From: an uncultured Faecalibacterium sp.
GTDB taxonomy: Bacteria > Bacillota > Clostridia > Oscillospirales > Ruminococcaceae
NCBI GenBank assembly: GCA_934525845.1
Contig: CAKSZS010000010.1
Span: 1-58,388, forward strand
DNA length: 58,388 nt
Reading direction: 5' to 3'
The position numbers and the translations under genes are program-made. Positions 6,307 to 15,145 of this stretch are shown in pieces (within the stretch, counting starts at the first letter, position 1; every line of letters starts with the position of its first letter). The notes beneath the pieces were generated by a model. That model did not search any database. It was not told the DNA's origin and saw only the letters and a list, made by a program, of their open reading frames with translations.

Positions 6307-8040
6307 ATGGAGCTGCGAAAAGAAGCGCGAGATCTTTTGTTCTGTATGCTGCGTAAGGGAGATTGGATTACCGGCGAAGAACTTTCAAGGATGCTGGATT
6401 GGAACAAGAAAAAGGTTCAGCAAAATATAAAGTGGCTCATGGAGGACATTGGGCAAGAGGGAAACATCGAAACACAAAAGAACAAGGGCTATCGAGTTTG
6501 CCGAATCAGCGAATGTCTGCGCAATGAAATTCTGAAGGACGCTTTTTATAATGAGGTTTACTTTAATCTGGATGAACGGCGCATCATCCTGATCATGGAT
6601 CTGCTTTTTCGGCGGCAGTATATTCCAATGGATCAGCTGGCGGAGGATTATTATTTATCGAAGTCTGTTGTGTTTGAAGAAATCCGTCAGATGCGGCGGT
6701 GGTTTGGTCGTAATGATGATATTCAACTGGAAGTTTCACCGCAGAGGGGTATCTATATTCATGGCGAGGAAAAGGATAAACGGTACGCATGCACTGCATG
6801 GGGACCGCTCCATGTCCTGCAAATGACAAAGATCGATCCGGATGCGGTGCAGCACTATCAGGAATCCATGGAACAGGCAGCGGAACCTTTGCAGCAGTTG
6901 CTGATCGATACCGGGCGTTTTATTTCAGGAGAAGAATATTCTTTTCTTCTCCGCTACATTGCGATGAGCCGACTGCGTTCCAGTTTGGGATACTATCTCC
7001 CGGAAATGGGCGAGAAACCGTTTGAATATTCAGCCTTTTATGAAACGCTGTCGAGAAAGCTCGGATATACCTTTTCAGCGTCCGAGCAGACAGAGATCAA
7101 TAAATTCATTCGGAAAGCAACGATCCTTGCCCCTAAAAGCCACCCCGATGCAAAACAGGAAAACCTTCATGCACTGGAGAACTACTTTAACCAGAAGCTG
7201 AAGCTTTCTCAGCCCTTGCACTTTGAAGACCCCGAACTGGTCGCTGAAAATCTGAACGCACTGTTGGAACGCCCCTATCACCGGGTGAACTACTACGATA
7301 AAAGCATCCTGATAAAATATCCGCTGGCGATCCATCTGGTGAAACAGGCATTTCAGGACGTGTTTGCAAAAAAGCTTCCTCGGACAGAAATTCTGAATAT
7401 GGCGGCATTTCTGGGCAGCTATCTGGATACGATTCATTACCCATCCAGCGTTCGCATCCTTTTGGTAGGCAATCAGAGTTTTTACTTGATGGAAAATTTG
7501 AGGAACTATATCTGTCAGATGCTTTCGTTTGCGCCGGAACGTGTAGACTATCTGCCCGGTTACGCATGGAACAGCTCTTTGCTGCGGGATATCGACTATT
7601 ACACGATTTTCCTGACAACAGAGCCTGAAATCGCACTGAAAAACAGTCGCTTCCGATTGATCCCGATCATTATGACAAATGAAAACCGTGAAATGCTGAA
7701 GAGCATTCTGGAGGACTGCCGTAAAACAAATCGTATCCAACGCATGGCGCGGATGGAAAGAATCACCCAGTATAAAACACTTTCACACTTGGAAAAAATT
7801 GAAATGCTGCTGCCGGAAGAAGACCCGGCTAAAATTACAACCTATGCGCTGAATCGCAACACGCTGTGTGTGATATGTACAACTCCCACCGTGCAGACCG
7901 GCATGGAAATCATCACACTCGACACGCCGTTCACATACGACTTCAGAGAGATCAGCACGATCAAGATTCTGAAATTCAGGGATGATCAACCGGGCATCAT
8001 TGAGTTTTTTCATGCGGCGGCGGATATTTTGCAAAAATAA
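6307..8040 (+). CDS. PRD/EIIB-like transcriptional regulator (MtlR/LicR/BglG type)
   Basis: 577 residues. Two N-terminal helix-turn-helix domains (about 8-70 and 90-150: LLFCMLRKGDWITGEELSRM and DLLFRRQYIPMDQLAEDYYL) are followed by a degenerate PRD-like helical region (about 190-370). An EIIB-like alpha/beta domain follows (about 375-465, VRILLVGNQSFYLMENLRNY), then an EIIA-like tail. There is no RNA-binding CAT domain, so it should bind DNA. The usual EIIB phospho-Cys is absent: the loop reads LLVGNQSF instead of the common C-x-x-G pattern. Conserved PRD histidines are hard to place. It faces the PTS operon downstream and is its obvious candidate regulator, responding to EII/HPr phosphorylation by analogy. 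Confidence 0.75.
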   Translation: MELRKEARDLLFCMLRKGDWITGEELSRMLDWNKKKVQQNIKWLMEDIGQEGNIETQKNKGYRVCRISECLRNEILKDAFYNEVYFNLDERRIILIMDLLFRRQYIPMDQLAEDYYLSKSVVFEEIRQMRRWFGRNDDIQLEVSPQRGIYIHGEEKDKRYACTAWGPLHVLQMTKIDPDAVQHYQESMEQAAEPLQQLLIDTGRFISGEEYSFLLRYIAMSRLRSSLGYYLPEMGEKPFEYSAFYETLSRKLGYTFSASEQTEINKFIRKATILAPKSHPDAKQENLHALENYFNQKLKLSQPLHFEDPELVAENLNALLERPYHRVNYYDKSILIKYPLAIHLVKQAFQDVFAKKLPRTEILNMAAFLGSYLDTIHYPSSVRILLVGNQSFYLMENLRNYICQMLSFAPERVDYLPGYAWNSSLLRDIDYYTIFLTTEPEIALKNSRFRLIPIIMTNENREMLKSILEDCRKTNRIQRMARMERITQYKTLSHLEKIEMLLPEEDPAKITTYALNRNTLCVICTTPTVQTGMEIITLDTPFTYDFREISTIKILKFRDDQPGIIEFFHAAADILQK

Positions 8041-8057
8041 GACACAGCTTGGATATA

Positions 8058-8116
8058 AGCCATTCGGAAAAGTTTGCTTTTGTAAGAGAATTTTCCCGAA
8101 TGGCTTTTCCTTTTGC
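8058..8116 (+). terminator. Intrinsic terminator after the PRD regulator
   Basis: AGCCATTCGG (8058-8067) pairs with CCGAATGGCT (8096-8105). The stem extends through AAAA/TTTT past a one-base bulge and is followed by TTTTCCTTTT. It separates the regulator from the catabolic operon and could be a control point. Confidence 0.75.
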
Positions 8117-8120
8117 AGAC

Positions 8121-8129
8121 TGATACAAT
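8121..8129 (+). promoter_or_regulatory. Extended -10 element for the PTS operon
   Basis: TGATACAAT gives TG-n-TACAAT, an extended -10, about 70 nt before the first structural gene. No good -35 is visible, as expected for an activator-dependent promoter. Confidence 0.4.
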
Positions 8130-8198
8130 AAGGCTGTCGAAAGTACACTGAAAGACAGCGATAAGTGATAAGAAGATAAATGAAGGAGCGCGTGGTAT

Positions 8199-9113
8199 AT
8201 GAAAATCGCAGTATTGGGTGCAGGCGCAATGGGCAGTCTGTATGGCGCAAAGCTGTCCCGTACACAGGACGTAACGATGGTAGATGTGAATGAGACGCTG
8301 ATCGATCACATCAACCAGAACGGCATCGTTGTGCAGGAAGCTGATGGCACGGAGGAAACTTACACCCTTAAAGCCGTGAAGAGTGGGACAGACATTGGTG
8401 TGCAGGATCTGGTAATCGTCTTTGTGAAGGGTATCTTCACGAAGGATACCATCCGGCAGAATCTGTCGATGATCGGCAGCAACACGCTGGTCATGACGTT
8501 GCAGAACGGCGCAGGCAACAACCGTGACATTGCAAAGTTTGTGAGCAAGGACAATATTCTGGTTGGTACGACCAGTCATAACTGTGTCGTGAAGGGACTG
8601 GGTGTGATCTACCATTCCGGCCATGGCCCCACGAATATCGGCCCTGATGTGCGGACTCCGGATAACACCGCGAAAGCCAAAATTGCAGGTGAGATCCTGA
8701 AGCAGGCAGGCTTTGAAGTCTACGTTCTGGATGACATTCAGGTGATCCTCTGGAAAAAACTGTTTGTCAATTGTGCCGTGAATGCACTTTCCATGGTAAC
8801 TGGAAAGCATCTGGGCGAGTTGTCCAGCGATCCGTATCTGTGGGAGATTTGTACAGATGTGATTCAGGAGTGCGTCAAAGTGGCAGAAGCGGATGGAACT
8901 TCGATCCCGTCGGACGTTGCAATGGAAACTGTAAAAGAAGTCTGCGAAAACAACCCGTTGGGATACGCAAGTATGTATCAGGATTACATGAATCACCGCA
9001 AGACAGAAATTGACCGCATCAATGGTGCGATTGCGGAACTGGCGGATGAATATGGCATCGTAGCCCCCTGCAACAAGATGCTGATCCGTCTGGTTCACGC
9101 AATGGAAGGTTAA
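8199..9113 (+). CDS. Ketopantoate reductase family (PanE/ApbA-like) protein
   Basis: 304 residues. The N-terminal Rossmann fold opens MKIAVLGAGAMGSLYGAKL with the GxGxxG dinucleotide site at 7-12. The family signature LQNGAGN is at about 105. The C-terminal helical domain has the conserved WKKLFVNCAVNALSMVTG with the catalytic-type Lys. Family members reduce 2-oxo acids with NADPH; PanE makes pantoate from ketopantoate. It is first in an operon with an IlvD-family dehydratase (12-nt gap), a phospho-beta-glucosidase and a PTS permease. That makes a role in catabolism of a sugar acid or other 2-oxo acid as plausible as pantothenate synthesis. Confidence 0.8.
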   Translation: MKIAVLGAGAMGSLYGAKLSRTQDVTMVDVNETLIDHINQNGIVVQEADGTEETYTLKAVKSGTDIGVQDLVIVFVKGIFTKDTIRQNLSMIGSNTLVMTLQNGAGNNRDIAKFVSKDNILVGTTSHNCVVKGLGVIYHSGHGPTNIGPDVRTPDNTAKAKIAGEILKQAGFEVYVLDDIQVILWKKLFVNCAVNALSMVTGKHLGELSSDPYLWEICTDVIQECVKVAEADGTSIPSDVAMETVKEVCENNPLGYASMYQDYMNHRKTEIDRINGAIAELADEYGIVAPCNKMLIRLVHAMEG

Positions 9114-9124
9114 GGTGCAGAAAA

Positions 9125-10786
9125 ATGATCAGTGAACAAATTACGCAGGGTGTTGAACGCGCACCGCAGAGGTCGCTTCTGTATGCGGCCGGTTTTACCG
9201 AAGATGAGATCAAAAAGCCGCTGATCGGCGTGGTATCTGCCCAGAGCGAGATCATCCCCGGTCATATGCACCTGAGCAAAATTGCTGAGGCAGTCAAGGC
9301 TGGAATTTATGCCGCAGGAGGAACCCCCGTGGTGGTGCCTGCCATTGGTGTGTGCGATGGCATCGTCATGGGACATCGTGGAATGCACTATTCCTTGGCA
9401 TCCCGTGAACTGATCGCGGATTCCGTGGAGACGCTTGCCGCCGCACATTGCTTCGATGGTCTAGTGCTGATTCCCAACTGCGACAAGATCGTACCCGGCA
9501 TGGTCATGGCAGCACTGCGGCTGAACATTCCTGCCATCGTCTGCTCCGGCGGGCCGATGCTGGCGGGACGTGTCAAGGGCAAAAAGACCAGCCTTTCGCA
9601 GATGTTTGAAGCAGTCGGTGCCTACAAAGCCGGAAAGCTGGATGATGCCGGTCTGCTGGAATGCGAAAAAGGCAGCTGCCCCTCCTGCGGCTCCTGCTCC
9701 GGTATGTTTACCGCCAATTCCATGAACTGCCTGTGTGAAGCACTGGGTCTAGCTCTGCATGGTAATGGTACGATCCCAGCACCGTATTCGGAACGTCTGC
9801 GTTTTGCAAAAGAAAGCGGCAAGCAGATCATGGAACTGGTGCGCCGGGATATTAAGCCGCGCGATATCGTAAATGAGCAGGCTCTGGAAAATGCTATCAC
9901 GGTGGATATGGCTCTGGGCTGTTCAACCAACAGCTCGCTACACCTGCCCGCCATTGCACACGAAGCTGGATACAAACTTGATTTGAAGCGGTTCAATGAA
10001 ATCAGCGAAAAGACGCCCAACCTGTGCCATCTGGCACCGGCAGGCAACCACTTCATGGAAGAACTCAACGAAGCGGGCGGCGTGGCAGCTGTGATGAAGG
10101 AACTGGCCGGCATTGGCTTGCTGCATACCGGTCTGATGACGGTGAGCGGAAAGAGCGTAGGCGAAAATATTGCCGGTGCAGAGAACCGCGATCCGGAGGT
10201 CATCCGCCCGGTCGAAAATCCTTATTCCCGGATGGGCGGATTGGCTTTCCTGTTTGGCAACATTGCCAAAAACGGCTGCGTTGTCAAGCGCAGCGCAGTT
10301 GCCCCGGAAATGCTTGTTCACACCTGCACAGCACGGGTGTTCATTGGAGAAGCAAAAGCGGTCAATGCGATCTACGGTGGACAGATCCATCCGGGAGATA
10401 TCGTTGTGATCCTTTATGAAGGACCGAAAGGCGGTCCCGGTATGCGTGAAATGCTGGTGCCGACTTCCGCACTGGCTGGCATGGGACTGGACAAAGATGT
10501 GGCATTGATCACGGATGGCCGCTTCTCCGGTGCATCTCGTGGTGCATCCATTGGCCATGTTTCCCCGGAAGCCGCCGCAGGCGGTGAGATCGGCTTGCTT
10601 CGTGATGGTGACCAGATCGAGATCGATATGCTGCACTATACGATTCACGCCGATGTTACGGAAGAAGAATTTGCACGCCGCCGCAAGGAACAGGTGATGC
10701 CGGAAAGCTGGGTCAAAGGCGGCTGGCTGGCACGGTATCAAAAGCTGGTCTCTTCTGCGGACGAGGGTGCAATTTTGAAAGTTTGA
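9125..10786 (+). CDS. Dihydroxy-acid dehydratase family protein (IlvD/Edd)
   Basis: 553 residues, full length for IlvD. Iron-sulfur ligands are present: VCDGIVMGH (about 78), PNCDKIVPGM (about 121) and GSCPSCGSCSGMF (about 185-200). C-terminal motifs GRFSGASRG and GHVSPEA are also present. These enzymes dehydrate dihydroxy acids to 2-oxo acids; IlvD serves Val/Ile/pantothenate synthesis and relatives act on sugar acids. Near the N-terminus the usual NSxNEIxPGH reads SAQSEIIPGH, losing both Asn residues. No other ilv genes are adjacent. It sits between a PanE-like reductase and a 6-phospho-beta-glucosidase, so its substrate may be a sugar acid. The fold is sure; the substrate is not. Confidence 0.85.
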   Translation: MISEQITQGVERAPQRSLLYAAGFTEDEIKKPLIGVVSAQSEIIPGHMHLSKIAEAVKAGIYAAGGTPVVVPAIGVCDGIVMGHRGMHYSLASRELIADSVETLAAAHCFDGLVLIPNCDKIVPGMVMAALRLNIPAIVCSGGPMLAGRVKGKKTSLSQMFEAVGAYKAGKLDDAGLLECEKGSCPSCGSCSGMFTANSMNCLCEALGLALHGNGTIPAPYSERLRFAKESGKQIMELVRRDIKPRDIVNEQALENAITVDMALGCSTNSSLHLPAIAHEAGYKLDLKRFNEISEKTPNLCHLAPAGNHFMEELNEAGGVAAVMKELAGIGLLHTGLMTVSGKSVGENIAGAENRDPEVIRPVENPYSRMGGLAFLFGNIAKNGCVVKRSAVAPEMLVHTCTARVFIGEAKAVNAIYGGQIHPGDIVVILYEGPKGGPGMREMLVPTSALAGMGLDKDVALITDGRFSGASRGASIGHVSPEAAAGGEIGLLRDGDQIEIDMLHYTIHADVTEEEFARRRKEQVMPESWVKGGWLARYQKLVSSADEGAILKV

Positions 10787-10798
10787 CAGGAGGTTTTT

Positions 10799-12274
10799 AT
10801 GGATTTTACAGTCAGAAAACACTTTCCGGAAGGGTTTCTCTGGGGCGGTGCCTCGGCAGCAAACCAGCTGGAAGGCGGGTGGAACGAGGGCGGCAAAGGT
10901 CTTTCGGTCGCAGATGTGTACACCTTTGATTCATCGCTTCCGAAGGAAAAATGGCTGGATCAATGGCTGATGATGACCCACGATCAGGTCAAGGAAGCCA
11001 TGAATCCGGATTCCAAACTTTATTATCCCAAGCGTGTGGGCAACGATTTCTACCACCACTACAAGGAGGATATCCGCCTGTTTGGGGAAATGGGGTTCAA
11101 GTGCTACCGGATGTCCATTGCATGGACACGCATTTTCCCTCGCGGCGATGAAGCAGAACCCAATGAGGCGGGTCTGGCGTTCTATGACAGCGTATTTGAT
11201 GAGTGTGCCAAGTACGGCATCCAGCCGATGGTTTCGCTGTCTCACTATGAAATGCCGCTGACTTTGGGCGTAGAATACGGCGGCTGGGCAAACCGCAAGC
11301 TTATCGATTTCTATGTGAAATTTGCAACCACCTGCTTCAAGCGGTATAAAGATAAAGTAAAATACTGGCTGACCTTCAACGAGATCAACTGCATCAAACA
11401 CCATCTGTTTGTCAGTGCCGGTATCGTAGAAGAAAACTGTGAGAATATCGAGCAGAAGCGTTGGCAGTCTGCCCACCACCAGTTTGTGGCAAGCGCACTG
11501 GCAACGAAGTACTGCCATGAGATCATCCCGGATTCCAAGGTGGGCTGCATGGTCAGCTACCAGCTGCTGGTTCCGTACAGCTGCGACCCGGATGATATTC
11601 AGAAAACCGTGGATGAACAGCGCATGAGTCTGATCTTTACCGATGTGCAGGCACGCGGTTATTATCCGGCCTATGCTGCTCGCTTCTTTGAGAAAAAGGG
11701 CGTAAAACTGGAAGTACAACAGGGTGATGAGGAGATCATGCGGATGTATCCGGTAGACTTCATCTCCTTCAGCTACTATATGTCCAGCGCAATCAGTGCC
11801 CATGCAGACCAGCATACTGGTGCAGTCGGCAATATGCTGGGCAACAGTGTTGTGAACCCCTATCTGGAATCCAGTGAGTGGGGCTGGCAGATCGACCCGA
11901 AGGGGCTTCGGACTGCGCTGAATCAGCTGTATGACCGTTATCAGAAGCCTCTGTTCATTGCAGAAAACGGTCTGGGTGCTGTGGACAAGATCGAACCGGA
12001 TGGAAGCATCAATGATGATTACCGCATCGCCTATCTGCGCAAGCACATCGAACAGATGAAAGAAGCAATCGAGGATGGCGTAGAGCTTTTTGGCTACACC
12101 AGCTGGGGCTGCATCGACATGATCAGTGCATCCACTTCTCAAATTTCCAAACGGTACGGCTATATTTATGTCGATCAGGATGATGATGGCAATGGCACGC
12201 GCCAGCGTCGGAAGAAAAAGTCGTTCGACTGGTATAAGAAAGTGATCGCCACCAACGGCGAGGATCTTGCATAA
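10799..12274 (+). CDS. 6-phospho-beta-glucosidase, glycoside hydrolase family 1
   Basis: 491 residues. The GH1 N-terminal signature FPEGFLWGGASAANQLEGGW is at about 8-28. The acid/base Glu195 lies in TFNEIN and the nucleophile Glu389 in AENGLG. Phospho-site residues typical of 6-P-beta-glucosidases are suggested by SKRYGYIYVD near the C-terminus. It cleaves phosphorylated beta-glucosides delivered by the PTS permease encoded 27 bases downstream. It starts 12 nt after the dehydratase behind AGGAGG. Aglycone or disaccharide specificity cannot be read from sequence. Confidence 0.92.
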   Translation: MDFTVRKHFPEGFLWGGASAANQLEGGWNEGGKGLSVADVYTFDSSLPKEKWLDQWLMMTHDQVKEAMNPDSKLYYPKRVGNDFYHHYKEDIRLFGEMGFKCYRMSIAWTRIFPRGDEAEPNEAGLAFYDSVFDECAKYGIQPMVSLSHYEMPLTLGVEYGGWANRKLIDFYVKFATTCFKRYKDKVKYWLTFNEINCIKHHLFVSAGIVEENCENIEQKRWQSAHHQFVASALATKYCHEIIPDSKVGCMVSYQLLVPYSCDPDDIQKTVDEQRMSLIFTDVQARGYYPAYAARFFEKKGVKLEVQQGDEEIMRMYPVDFISFSYYMSSAISAHADQHTGAVGNMLGNSVVNPYLESSEWGWQIDPKGLRTALNQLYDRYQKPLFIAENGLGAVDKIEPDGSINDDYRIAYLRKHIEQMKEAIEDGVELFGYTSWGCIDMISASTSQISKRYGYIYVDQDDDGNGTRQRRKKKSFDWYKKVIATNGEDLA

Positions 12275-12301
12275 ACAAAAAGCGAAAGGATGGAATCTCT
12301 C

Positions 12302-13660
12302 ATGGCAAAAAAGAATTTCAAAGAACTTGCCGACGCCATCGTAACGAACATTGGCGGCGAAGGCAACGTCAAGATGGTGACCCACTGTGTCACACGTCTG
12401 CGCTTTATTCTGAAGGATGAAAGCAAGGCGGACACCGAGGCTATCAAAAAGATTCCGGGTGTTATGACGGTAGTCAAGGCATCCGGTCAGTATCAGGTCG
12501 TTATCGGCAACGATGTCGTTGCTGTGTACAACGAAGTGACATCCAACTACAAAATGGATACCGGTGAAGTCGTGAACGAAGATAACCACGATGTTGAGAA
12601 GCCCAAAGGCTTCAAGGCAATTTGGGCGAAGGTGATGGACTATGTTACCGGCACGATGAGCCAGCTGCTGCCCGTTCTGATCACTTCTGGTATGATCAGC
12701 GTGATTCTGGCTCTTGCAACCAGCTTTTTCGGGATGTCTACCGATAGCAATACCTATCGTCTGCTGAACGCTGCATACGATGCAGGCTTCTATTATCTGC
12801 CGATTTTTGTTGGCATTGCTGCTGCGAAAAAGCTGAAAGCTAATCCATTTGTAGCAGGTCTGATTGGTGCGGTTCTGGTACATCCGAACTTCCTTGCACT
12901 GGTCACTGACGGTGGAGCTACTGTTTACGGCATTCCGTTCACTGCTATCAGCTACGCCAAGAGTGTTATTCCCATGCTGCTCATCACTTTTGTGATGGCT
13001 TATGTGGAAAAGTTTATGAATAAGTGGATCCCTGGCGCACTGAAATTCACCTTTGTGCCGCTGTGCACATTCCTGATCATGCTGCCTCTGGCACTGGTCG
13101 TATTCGGACCGCTGGGTTATTTCGTGGGTTCCACTCTGGTCAATGCTGTTCTGTGGGTCTATTCTGTTTCTCCGTTCCTGATCGTTCCGCTGACCGCTGT
13201 TAGTTGGCCGCTGCTGGTCATGTTTGGCGCACACACTTTGATGGTTCCTACCATGACCGAGTTGATTTCTACGTTGGGCTATGAACCTGCGGTGAAGCCG
13301 GGTGCTTACTGCTCCAACTTTGCACAGCTTGGCGTTCTGCTGGCCGTTGCATTTAAGTCTGAAAAACACCGTGCAGCAGCTCTTTCTGCGGCATCCAGCT
13401 GTATCTTTGGTGTTACCGAGCCTGCGATGTATGGTGTGATTCTTCCCCGAAAGAAAACAATGATCAGCATGATTTTGGGCTCGCTGGTTGGTGGTTTTAC
13501 CGCAGCATTCTTGGGTGTCAAAGCTTACACGATGGCGGCCAACAGCATTTTGAGCATCATTATGTTCGGACCGACTATGATTGGTGCTATTATCTCTGTT
13601 GTGGTTTCCGTTGTGGCAGGTTTTGGCTTTACCCTGCTGATCGGCTTTGATGAGAACTGA
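12302..13660 (+). CDS. PTS beta-glucoside-type EIIBC permease
   Basis: 452 residues from ATG 12302, chosen because AAAGGA (12285-12290) overlaps the upstream ATG at 12290. The EIIB domain (about 1-85) has phospho-Cys in THCVTRLRF. EIIC (about 105-450) has roughly ten membrane segments and the family motif GVTEPAMYGV. There is no EIIA domain, so it must borrow EIIA from another system. It imports and phosphorylates a beta-glucoside, feeding the GH1 enzyme just upstream. A terminator at 13706 follows, so distal genes depend on readthrough or another promoter. Confidence 0.92.
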   Translation: MAKKNFKELADAIVTNIGGEGNVKMVTHCVTRLRFILKDESKADTEAIKKIPGVMTVVKASGQYQVVIGNDVVAVYNEVTSNYKMDTGEVVNEDNHDVEKPKGFKAIWAKVMDYVTGTMSQLLPVLITSGMISVILALATSFFGMSTDSNTYRLLNAAYDAGFYYLPIFVGIAAAKKLKANPFVAGLIGAVLVHPNFLALVTDGGATVYGIPFTAISYAKSVIPMLLITFVMAYVEKFMNKWIPGALKFTFVPLCTFLIMLPLALVVFGPLGYFVGSTLVNAVLWVYSVSPFLIVPLTAVSWPLLVMFGAHTLMVPTMTELISTLGYEPAVKPGAYCSNFAQLGVLLAVAFKSEKHRAAALSAASSCIFGVTEPAMYGVILPRKKTMISMILGSLVGGFTAAFLGVKAYTMAANSILSIIMFGPTMIGAIISVVVSVVAGFGFTLLIGFDEN

Positions 13661-13705
13661 TTGAACTGAACAGTATCTGATATGTTGCAGTTCTTTTAAG
13701 ACCTG

Positions 13706-13754
13706 GCACCCGGTTCTGCTGTGGAATAAACACAGAGCCGGGTGCTTTATTTTT
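13706..13754 (+). terminator. Intrinsic terminator after EIIBC
   Basis: GCACCCGG (13706-13713) pairs with CCGGGTGC (13738-13745). The stem extends by five more pairs and is followed by TTTATTTTT. It lies 22 nt before the next gene. Confidence 0.85.
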
Positions 13755-13775
13755 AAGTGGTGAAGGAGATTTTTT

Positions 13776-14666
13776 ATGGAGCTTGATAAGATTATTCCTT
13801 TGCAGGAAACGCCAAAGACACCGTATCAAACCTCGATTGCAGTGCCTATTTTGCGATTTCGATGGATTCACGCCCAGTGCTTTCAGTTTGAGCTGCCCGG
13901 CGGAAAAATTTTGATGACAGACCCTTTTTTTCCGCAGAATCCAAAGGCATGGAAGGAAGTTTGCACACCGGCTTTTGACGCAGATGAACTTGGAAAGGTA
14001 GACTATGTCACAATCAACCATTCGCATTTTGACCATACTGCAAATTTGCCAGATCTGTTTAAGCAAGCACGGCCTACTGTGATCTGTGACCGGATTTTTG
14101 CAAGAGAACTGTCCGCTGCATTTCAAGTTCCAGAGGCCTGTATTCGCCCGATTGTTCCCGGTTTGACCTATCATTTTGATGATTTTACACTGAATACTTT
14201 TTCAGGAAATCACACGGATTTGGGAACCGTGAGCAATTTTGATGGAGGAAAAATGTTTGCTGACCCGGAGAATCCCATGATTGGGCCGCTGAACTCGTAT
14301 GGTTGCTTGTATAACACGAACTATGCTTTCACATTAAAAAATGGATTTTTTATCGGGTTTGCGGCGGGCGTTGACCTGACAGACTTGCAGGCAGCGTGGA
14401 AAAACAGACGACCCGGATTGCTTCTCCGGCAAAGAATTGCAACGGCATCGGCAGAATCGTATGCAGAAGAATGTGCTTCACTGGGAGCACAGTTCGTCTT
14501 GCCAATGCATCAGGATGCATCCTGTGCAGAAAACAGTGATATGAATCTCTTTGCGCAAAAAGTCAATGGCAGGTTCGTTCAAAAAAATTGTACTGCCCGT
14601 ATGTTCAATCCGCAGCGGCTAAAATGGTATAGTTTGGAAAGCAGAATTTGTCTGGATGAAAATTGA
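13776..14666 (+). CDS. Metallo-beta-lactamase-fold hydrolase
   Basis: 296 residues. The metal motif HSHFDH (HxHxDH) is at about 86-91, with MTDPFF upstream and later His ligands in SGNHTD and LPMHQDA. It resembles UlaG-type lactonases and RNase-Z-like hydrolases in layout, but I cannot assign a substrate. It lies between the PTS permease and the HPr gene, so it may open a sugar lactone in the same pathway. Ribosome site AAGGAGA precedes the ATG. Confidence 0.75.
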   Translation: MELDKIIPLQETPKTPYQTSIAVPILRFRWIHAQCFQFELPGGKILMTDPFFPQNPKAWKEVCTPAFDADELGKVDYVTINHSHFDHTANLPDLFKQARPTVICDRIFARELSAAFQVPEACIRPIVPGLTYHFDDFTLNTFSGNHTDLGTVSNFDGGKMFADPENPMIGPLNSYGCLYNTNYAFTLKNGFFIGFAAGVDLTDLQAAWKNRRPGLLLRQRIATASAESYAEECASLGAQFVLPMHQDASCAENSDMNLFAQKVNGRFVQKNCTARMFNPQRLKWYSLESRICLDEN

Positions 14667-14706
14667 CCCGGTTGATAAGTGAAATCTAAATTATAAGGAG
14701 AAAGAA

Positions 14707-14967
14707 ATGAGGAAGTTCATCTATACCATTCAGGATGCAAACGGCGTTCATGCACGTCCGGCTGGTCTGCTGGTGAAAGCAGCCAAAGCATTGGACAGCA
14801 CCATTACGCTGGAAAATGCAGCAGGTAAGTCTGCTGTGGCAACTAAGCTGATGGCGGTTATGGGGCTGGGTATCAAGCAGGGAGATACCGTCACTGTGAC
14901 TGTTGAGGGCGGCGATGAGGAAGCAAGTGCCGCTGCCATGGAGAAATTCTTCAGCGAGAATCTGTAA
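14707..14967 (+). CDS. HPr-family phosphocarrier protein
   Basis: 86 residues. His15 in GVHARPAG is the phospho-transfer site. The position equivalent to regulatory Ser46 is Lys47 (VATKLMAVMGLGI, one-residue insertion relative to Bacillus HPr), so HPr kinase could not phosphorylate it there. It is therefore a dedicated phosphocarrier rather than a CcpA co-repressor. It is last in the PTS cluster and has a good AAGGAGAAAG site and a downstream terminator. Confidence 0.9.
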   Translation: MRKFIYTIQDANGVHARPAGLLVKAAKALDSTITLENAAGKSAVATKLMAVMGLGIKQGDTVTVTVEGGDEEASAAAMEKFFSENL

Positions 14968-14975
14968 GTAATTGT

Positions 14976-15027
14976 GCCCCATTGGTTTTTTGAGAGGTTT
15001 GGCTCAATGGCGAATGGGGCTTTTTGT
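14976..15027 (+). terminator. Intrinsic terminator of the PTS cluster
   Basis: GCCCCATT (14976-14983) and AATGGGGC (15013-15020) pair around an inner TTGAG/CTCAA hairpin, followed by TTTTTGTT. Confidence 0.85.
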
Positions 15028-15049
15028 TGTTGGGCAGTTATTTTCCCTA

Positions 15050-15078
15050 TTGCAATCTATCTCAAGTTATGGTATATA
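15050..15078 (+). promoter_or_regulatory. Promoter of the serine recombinase
   Basis: -35 TTGCAA (15050-15055), 17-nt spacer, -10 TATATA (15073-15078), about 70 nt before the gene start. Confidence 0.55.
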
Positions 15079-15145
15079 CATTATACGAAACAATGTTTTG
15101 ATGAACGTATTGCCGTTCAATGATGTATAAATGGAGGTGTCTGCC

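Noticed and set aside
8041..8198. RAT-type antiterminator RNA site for a BglG-like protein
   Set aside because: The hairpin does not match the RAT consensus, and the regulator has no CAT RNA-binding domain.
10931..13369. 812-codon minus-strand frame opposite GH1 and EIIBC
   Set aside because: Spans two real genes on the other strand and shows no motif.
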